Source of the DNA: JBBQDZ01 sp038237515
Lineage (GTDB): Bacteria > Actinomycetota > Thermoleophilia > Gaiellales > Gaiellaceae
Length of the DNA: 36,517 nucleotides
Direction of reading: 5' to 3'
NCBI GenBank assembly: GCA_038237515.1
Contig: JBBRYP010000048.1
Span: 1 to 36,517, forward strand
Shown here: positions 32,558 through 36,517 of the stretch, one piece after another
How positions within the stretch are numbered: the first letter of the stretch is position 1
Layout: each line of letters begins with the position of its first letter
Translations under genes and position numbers: made by a program
The notes under the pieces: generated by a model
The model's database searches: none
What the model saw: only the letters and a program-made list of their open reading frames with translations
What the model was told of the DNA's origin: nothing

Positions 32558-32981
32558 ATGCCGCGGGTCGCTCGCCGGGGTCGCACTGGCGGCTGCGTTC
32601 CTCGCCTCTGGCATCGGCGCGGCTCGGGCGAAGCCCGTGGACGGGCTGGACTCCGGGACGATCCAGGGAAGCCGGACGAAGGTGACCCTCCGGGTCTCGG
32701 GCTCGGGCCGGCTGCTGACGAGGCTCAAGACGAGCGTCGGCGGCTTCTGCGTGGGCGGCAGCCCGAGCAGCAACTACGTCACCGTGCTGATCGCGTACGT
32801 CCCGCGAGCGGCGATCAGGGCCGACGGCAGCTCTCGGGAAGGTACCGGCCGTCGAGGGACACCGGAGATCGTCTACCGCGGACGGCTCAACGGCTCTCGC
32901 GTGGCCGGCGGCTACGTCGAGATGAACGTCGGCACGTGCGCCGGCAATGCGCACTGGAGTGCCCGGCGCATCGGCGCCTGA
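32558..32981 (+). CDS. Secreted protein of unknown function, signal peptide interrupted by a one-base frame change
   Basis: The mature part (from about 32637) is a beta-rich domain of about 110 residues with two Cys (GGFCVGG and VGTCAGN), resembling small secreted proteins of soil actinobacteria. Upstream in the same frame a clear signal peptide core reads VALAAAFLASGIGAARA, yet that frame has no ATG/GTG/TTG before the ispG stop. An ATG at 32558 begins MPRVARR in the frame one base off. Removing one G of the GGGG at 32577-32580 would join them into a perfect signal peptide. GTG 32637 is the first standard in-frame start but lies after the signal. Function not recognised. Confidence 0.6.
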
Positions 32982-32993
32982 GGGCGCGTCGTC

Positions 32994-32999
32994 TAACCT
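32994..32999 (+). promoter_or_regulatory. -10 box before proS
   Basis: TAACCT ends nine bases before the TTG at 33009, giving a leader of at most a few nucleotides. No Shine-Dalgarno site is visible. No clear -35 is seen. Confidence 0.35.
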
Positions 33000-33008
33000 C
33001 CAGGGACG

Positions 33009-34703
33009 TTGCCAGCGCGGGCATCGCAGCTCTTTCTTCCGACACTGCGGGAGGACCCGGCCGACGCGGAGGCGCCGAGCCACCGCCTGCTCGTGCGCGG
33101 TGGGTTCATCCGGCAGGTCGCGGCCGGAGTCTGGACGTATCTGCCGCTCGGCTGGAGGGTCTACCTCAGGGTGGAGGCGATCATCCGTGAGGAGATGGCT
33201 GCGATCGGGTCGCAGGAGATGCTGTGCCCGACGCTGACGCCCGCCGAGCTCTGGCAGAAGACGGAGCGCTACGACATCCCCGAGGTCTTCAAGCTGAGCG
33301 ACCGGAACGACCGCGCGTTCGTGCTGCCGATGAGCCACGAGGAGACCTTCACCTTTCACGCGTCGGAGCTCCGGTCGTACAGGCAGCTTCCGCAGGCCTG
33401 GTACCACTTCGGCACGAAGGACCGCGACGAGCCCCGTCCTCGAGCCGGGCTGATCCGCGTCCGCGAGTTCATCATGAAGGACTCGTATTCGTTCGACCGC
33501 GACGAGGCGGGACTGGACGAGAGCTTCGAGGCGCACGCGGCCGCGTACCGGCGCATCTTCGACCGCTGCGGGCTGACCTACTATCAGGTGGAGGCAGAGC
33601 CCGGCATGATGGGGGGAAACGAGAGCCACGATTTCCTCTGCCCCTCCCAGTCGGGGGAGAACGAGCTCGCACTCTGCGAGAACTGCGACTACGGCGCCGA
33701 CACCGAGGTCGCGCGAGCCGTACCTCCCCCGCCCGAGTTCCCTGACCGCCTCGACGAGCCGCGGGAGGTGGCAACGCCGGGGGCGACCACGATCGAGGGA
33801 CTGTCGAAGCTGCTAGGCATCGACCCACGCGCGACCTCGAAGGCGATGCCGGTCGTGAAGGCGGACGGGACGCTCGTCCTCGGGCTCGTCCGCGGCGACG
33901 ACCGCCTGCACGAGGTGAAGATGGAGGCCGCCCTCCGCTCGTCGTACCGGTCTGCCTCGGACGAGGAGATCCGCGCCGCCTTCGGCGCCGGCGGCGGCTC
34001 CCTCGGGCCGGTGCGCATCGACGTCGAGGTCGTCGCGGACGAGGCGTTGCGCGAAGGTCAGTTCGTAGCCGGTGCGAACCGCGACGGCTTCCACCTCCTC
34101 GGCGTCGCGGCCGGCCGCGACTACGAGGCGCGCTTCGCCGACATCCGCGTCGTCAACGAGGGGGACGCCTGCCCGAGCTGCGGCGGCCGTCTTCGCCTTC
34201 AGCCTGCGATCGAGGTCGGTCACATCTTCAAGCTCGGAACCCGGTACTCGAAGCCCCTCGGTGCCAACTTCGTCGACGAGGACGGGAGCGACAAGCCGAT
34301 CGTGATGGGGAGCTACGGGATCGGGTTGGGCCGCACGATCGCGGCGATCGTCGAGCAGAACTACGACGAGCGGGGCATCACGTGGCCTCGTTCTGTGGCA
34401 CCCTACGACGTTCACGTGGTGGCTCTCGCAGCGAGCGGTGAGGGTGTGCGCGAAGCGGCGGAGGCGGCGGCGGGCGCACTCGAGACGATCGGTCTCGGCG
34501 TCCTCTACGACGACCGCGACGCACGCCCGGGAGAGAAGTTCGCGGACGCCGACCTGATCGGGTGTCCGAGCCGCGTGACGGTGGGCCGCAAGACGCTGGA
34601 GGACGGTTCCGTGGACGTTCGCGAGCGCGCGACCGGCGTTGAGGAGCGAGTGCCGCTCGACCAGCTCGTTGGGTACTTCCGGAAGAGCGGCTATGGCGCG
34701 TAA
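33009..34703 (+). CDS. proS: Prolyl-tRNA synthetase, bacterial type with editing domain
   Basis: A 564-residue class II synthetase. It starts RASQLFLPTLREDPADAEAPSHRLLVRGGFIRQ, has TLTPAELWQKTERY, motif 2 in ELRSYRQLPQAWYHFGTKDRDEPRPRAGLIRVREFIMKDSY (key TKDRDEPRPRAGL), the INS editing insertion (about 225-405) and motif 3 GSYGIGLGRTIAAI. The C-terminal anticodon-binding domain follows. It attaches proline to tRNA-Pro and deacylates Ala-tRNA-Pro. TTG 33009 gives the conserved N-terminus. It overlaps the XRE gene by 11 bp and lies 340 bp before a tRNA-Pro gene. Confidence 0.95.
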   Translation: MPARASQLFLPTLREDPADAEAPSHRLLVRGGFIRQVAAGVWTYLPLGWRVYLRVEAIIREEMAAIGSQEMLCPTLTPAELWQKTERYDIPEVFKLSDRNDRAFVLPMSHEETFTFHASELRSYRQLPQAWYHFGTKDRDEPRPRAGLIRVREFIMKDSYSFDRDEAGLDESFEAHAAAYRRIFDRCGLTYYQVEAEPGMMGGNESHDFLCPSQSGENELALCENCDYGADTEVARAVPPPPEFPDRLDEPREVATPGATTIEGLSKLLGIDPRATSKAMPVVKADGTLVLGLVRGDDRLHEVKMEAALRSSYRSASDEEIRAAFGAGGGSLGPVRIDVEVVADEALREGQFVAGANRDGFHLLGVAAGRDYEARFADIRVVNEGDACPSCGGRLRLQPAIEVGHIFKLGTRYSKPLGANFVDEDGSDKPIVMGSYGIGLGRTIAAIVEQNYDERGITWPRSVAPYDVHVVALAASGEGVREAAEAAAGALETIGLGVLYDDRDARPGEKFADADLIGCPSRVTVGRKTLEDGSVDVRERATGVEERVPLDQLVGYFRKSGYGA

Positions 34704-34992
34704 GCGCCGTTTCAGCGAGGAGGCGTTCGGCCCGACGATGCAGAAGCTGATGGCCGAGAGCCGGATGACCTACCGCTCGCTGGCGGCCGAGTCGAGCCTC
34801 TCCGCGGGCTACATCAACCACGTCGTGCACGGGAACCGGCCCGTCCCCTCCAACGAGCACATCCAAGAGCTCGCACGTGCGCTCGGTGTCGAGCCTGCGC
34901 ACTTCCTCGAGTACCGGCTGCGCTCGATCACCGAGCGCCTGGAGCAGATGCCGGAGCTGATCGACCGCCTGTACCGCCGCCTGAACGCCTGA
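34693..34992 (+). CDS. XRE-family helix-turn-helix protein
   Basis: A 99-residue protein. A Cro/CI-type HTH spans about 15-68: LMAESRMTYRSLAAESSLSAGYINHVVHGNRPVPSNEHIQELARALGV (helices TYRSLAAES and SAGYINHVVHG). The tail (70-99) is a helical segment that may mediate dimerisation. Such short regulators bind DNA as dimers; targets are unknown. It is coupled to proS by an 11-bp overlap, which is unusual for a regulator and suggests expression tied to proS. Confidence 0.85.
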   Translation: MARKRRFSEEAFGPTMQKLMAESRMTYRSLAAESSLSAGYINHVVHGNRPVPSNEHIQELARALGVEPAHFLEYRLRSITERLEQMPELIDRLYRRLNA

Positions 34993-35028
34993 GATGTCGG
35001 GCGCGGCGGGGATTCCGGAACCGTCCGC

Positions 35029-35034
35029 TATCGT
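35029..35034 (+). promoter_or_regulatory. -10 box of the tRNA-Pro gene
   Basis: TATCGT ends eight bases before the first base of the mature tRNA, a usual spacing for tRNA promoters with a very short 5' leader. No strong -35 is seen. Confidence 0.4.
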
Positions 35035-35042
35035 GTCGCCCA

Positions 35043-35117
35043 CGGGGCGTGGCGCAGCCTGGTTAGCGCGCTAGTCTGGGGGACTAGAGGTCCCGAGTTC
35101 GAATCTCGGCGCCCCGA
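35043..35117 (+). tRNA. tRNA-Pro (anticodon GGG)
   Basis: A complete cloverleaf is present. The acceptor stem CGGGGCG pairs with CGCCCCG, the D arm is GCGC-loop-GCGC with GG in the loop, and the anticodon stem CTAGT/ACTAG encloses loop CTGGGGG with anticodon GGG. The T arm is CCGAG-TTCGAAT-CTCGG, with discriminator A. CCA is not encoded (TTA follows), so it depends on the nucleotidyltransferase. Anticodon GGG reads CCC and CCU. Confidence 0.97.
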
Positions 35118-35121
35118 TTAG

Positions 35122-35145
35122 AAAGGCCCTGCTTAGGTGGCCTTT
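35122..35145 (+). terminator. Terminator after tRNA-Pro
   Basis: AAAGGCC (35122-35128) pairs with GGCCTTT (35139-35145) around a 10-nt loop, four bases after the tRNA. The TTT of the stem followed by GTTG gives a weak U tract. Confidence 0.6.
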
Positions 35146-35308
35146 GTTGCCGGGGCTATGGGCCGGTGGTTCTTCCACGCCCAGGCTTTTGGAAAGGATC
35201 CGCGTCCGCTGCCCCAGGTTCGGCTACCACGACCTCGCCAAGCTCTGAGTCGCGAATCGCGTCCGCCGATTGATCTCGAACCCGGAGCAGATGTCTGCGA
35301 CGGCGGCT

Positions 35309-35425
35309 GGGGGTGGCGGTCGCCGTCAGCACCAGCACGCCTTCGGCAGCGACCTCGCAGGCCCGCTCGGCGAGCTTCAGGTACTCGGGCCGAAAGTTGT
35401 GGCCCCACTCGGAACTCTTTGGCAA
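35309..35425 (-). pseudogene. RecQ-like helicase fragment
   Basis: The minus strand encodes SEWGHNFRPEYLKLAERACE followed by VLVLTATATP, a clear match to the RecQ segment (S/W)GHDFRP-Y and motif III ALTATA. The preceding codons do not encode the expected DEAHC box and no Walker A site is found. After TATATP the homology moves to another frame (AAVADICSGFEI) at a run of five Gs (35309-35313 on the plus strand), then fades. It is a small, frameshifted relic, not a functional gene. Confidence 0.65.
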
Positions 35426-36043
35426 CCTGGAGCGCTGTCGCCTTCGAGCACTCGCCCGAAGGCGGGGCCGCCCGCCGGTTTCGGGTCAGGGCCCGACGCA
35501 GCGAGCGCGCCGGTCGCGGCAACCGCCGCCATTGCGGCCGCCCCCACACCCAGCCGCAGCCTTTTCCGCAAACCCGCCACTCTGCCTAGGCGCGGGTTAT
35601 CACACCTGGTACAAAGAATGATCCGGGCCGCTCAGAGCGGAGAAGCCGCGAGTGCGTCCGGCGGTGCCAAGAGGAAGCGCAAGGACGAGCGGAGGCTCTC
35701 TCCTGGCCCGATCGGGACCCGCGCCGGGTGCGACCACGTACTGGTCTTGCACTTGCCGTACAAGGGAAGCCGTCTGACTCGCTGCGGGAGCTTCGCGACG
35801 GCGCTCTCGGTCAGACGGTGATGGTGGCAGCCGCCTCCTTGTTGGTGGGTGTCGCGGGTGCCTTGCCGAGATCGCGCTCGAATCGTCACCGGGGAGCGAG
35901 AAGCGGTCGCCCGGGCCGGCGCCCGGCTCGTGCAACCCGAGCACGATTCCTTCGTGCTCGCCCTCCCAGCCGCGGCACTCCACTGCAGTCGCCGCGGGCC
36001 TCACTGACACCCTTCTCGAATATCGCGTAGAAGCCTCGCTTGC
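35426..36043. other. Decayed or non-coding stretch after tRNA-Pro
   Basis: About 620 bp without a convincing gene. Codon bias is mixed and base composition is less extreme than in neighbours. A minus-strand frame from 35580 starts with a signal-like MAGLRKRLRLGVGAAAMAAV but soon runs out of frame into the RecQ relic. Another minus frame near 35815 reads HRLTESAVAKL, faintly like an integrase arm domain, and is not supported further. A perfect 9-bp hairpin, CGAGCACGA-TTCCT-TCGTGCTCG, lies at 35938-35960. It is probably remnants of inserted or degenerated genes. Confidence 0.4.
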
Positions 36044-36049
36044 GATACT
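36044..36049 (+). promoter_or_regulatory. -10 box of a leaderless promoter for the 77-residue gene
   Basis: GATACT ends seven bases before GTG 36057 and no Shine-Dalgarno site intervenes. The spacing matches the other leaderless candidates in this window. Confidence 0.35.
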
Positions 36050-36056
36050 CGCGTCC

Positions 36057-36290
36057 GTGGGAGAGATCGATCCCCTAGGGACTCGCAGGGATGGCCTCGA
36101 CGCGTTCCTCGATCAGAAGGTCGACGAGGGTTACGTGATCGAGACCCGCACCGACACCCACGCGATCATTTCCCGGCGACCGAAAGGCCTCAAACGCTTC
36201 ACGAGCGGCGCAGACCCCGGACGCTACGTGGTCGAGGTCGGCGAAGATGGAATCGCCACGATGCGTCCCGCGGAGCCGCGACGCAGATGA
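36057..36290 (+). CDS. Small protein of unknown function
   Basis: A 77-residue soluble protein. DAFLDQKVDEGYVIETRTDTHAIISRRPK suggests a helix followed by beta strands, then YVVEVGEDGIATMRP. The pattern of a helix plus 'GYxVExRTDTxAxL' strand resembles small actinobacterial proteins with no assigned role. GTG 36057 fits a leaderless -10 seven bases upstream. It overlaps a 17-codon frame by four bases at its stop. Confidence 0.7.
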   Translation: MGEIDPLGTRRDGLDAFLDQKVDEGYVIETRTDTHAIISRRPKGLKRFTSGADPGRYVVEVGEDGIATMRPAEPRRR

Positions 36291-36340
36291 AGCGATACGT
36301 GAGCCGCCAGAGTGTGATGGACATCCTGGGCCACGGCTGA
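36287..36340 (+). CDS. Possible 17-residue peptide coupled to the preceding gene
   Basis: ATGA overlap with the 77-residue gene opens a frame MKRYVSRQSVMDILGHG then TGA. The overlap type equals that between real genes here. At this size chance is quite possible, and no homology is recognised. Confidence 0.2.
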   Translation: MKRYVSRQSVMDILGHG

Positions 36341-36373
36341 CAGTCTCACCCGCACCTACAGGGAGGGCAGGGC

Positions 36374-36472
36374 ATGGCGGCCAAAGACAAGAACACGAAG
36401 AAGAGCATGGAGAAGAAGCGGGCTCAGAAGACGCTGAAGGAGAAGCGGCAGGCCAAGAAGGCCAAGAAGTAG
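36374..36472 (+). CDS. Small Lys-rich basic protein
   Basis: A 32-residue protein, MAAKDKNTKKSMEKKRAQ then KTLKEKRQAKKAKK. It has a good ribosome site (GGGAGGGCAGGG) just upstream and codons fully in the local style. Similar tiny Lys/Ala/Glu-rich proteins are common at scattered positions in actinobacterial and proteobacterial genomes with unknown function. A nucleic-acid- or ribosome-associated helix is a guess from its charge. The last 45 bp of the window hold nothing recognisable. Confidence 0.7.
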   Translation: MAAKDKNTKKSMEKKRAQKTLKEKRQAKKAKK

Positions 36473-36517
36473 CCGGACCGGGCGGAGCCGCTCGTCGGCC
36501 CGAAACCGCGTTAGCTG

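Noticed and set aside
32558..33190. Single 210-residue protein from ATG 32558
   Set aside because: Past residue 8 this frame is Arg/Gly-rich noise running into proS; the conserved secreted domain is in the other frame.
35377..35580. Minus-strand 67-residue frame starting with a signal-like sequence
   Set aside because: The C-terminal half is an out-of-frame reading of the RecQ relic, and nothing supports the short hydrophobic start alone.
35632..35889. Possible integrase arm domain (HRLTESAVAKL) near the tRNA
   Set aside because: Only about ten residues look similar; the rest shows no recombinase feature and no catalytic Arg/His/Tyr pattern.

Overview
The window is GC-rich, densely packed chromosomal DNA from a bacterium that looks like a deep-branching actinobacterium, possibly of the Thermoleophilia (Gaiellales/Solirubrobacterales) type. 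That placement is inferred from strong G/C preference at third codon positions, DivIVA and SepF beside YggT, an Asp-type MurA, an ImuB/DnaE2 mutagenesis set and many GTG or TTG starts. There is no rRNA, CRISPR array or phage. Most of the window is core genome, with a few repeat-rich or decayed patches.

Layout. 1-261: G-rich hairpin repeats. 262-2982: rhomboid protease, divergent from comB and thiO. 3001-4531: two tandem SOS boxes controlling an imuB-like gene and a small companion. 4631-5995 (minus strand): TfoX-like protein, bicupin and a possible 49-residue protein. 6001-13433: dnaE2, a GH15 hydrolase, a membrane protein, an EEP-fold hydrolase and a class V aminotransferase. 13466-14041 (minus): HD-domain protein. 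14084-16328: murA, a HisB-like protein lacking metal ligands, and ridA. 16437-18998: a DHH-CBS-tRNA nucleotidyltransferase fusion. 18998-23805: division and envelope cluster pgeF-yggS-(short inverted-repeat element)-sepF-yggT-divIVA-dksA-like-lspA-rluD. 24106-34992: rpsB-tsf-pyrH-frr-uppS-cdsA, dxr-rseP, a repeat patch, ispG, a secreted protein, proS and an XRE regulator. 35043-35117: tRNA-Pro(GGG). 35118-36056: decayed DNA with a RecQ-like fragment. 36057-36472: small genes.

How the genes work together. rpsB, tsf, frr, proS, tRNA-Pro and the nucleotidyltransferase serve translation; the tRNA gene does not encode CCA. dxr and ispG make isoprenoid precursors, uppS makes the undecaprenyl carrier and murA commits UDP-GlcNAc to peptidoglycan. 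cdsA, lspA and rseP serve membranes and lipoproteins. SepF, DivIVA and YggT are septum or pole proteins. ImuB and DnaE2 form an inducible translesion system.

Most notable observations: tandem LexA-type boxes over the imuB promoter; an rluD S4 domain with no start codon that reads as an lspA-rluD fusion broken by one base; a HisB-like pseudoenzyme between murA and ridA; a 161-bp MITE-like element that places its end in the sepF promoter; recurrent -10 boxes 6-9 nt before start codons (leaderless transcription); two divergent promoters with back-to-back -10 elements; and a hairpin repeat family downstream of both intramembrane protease genes.
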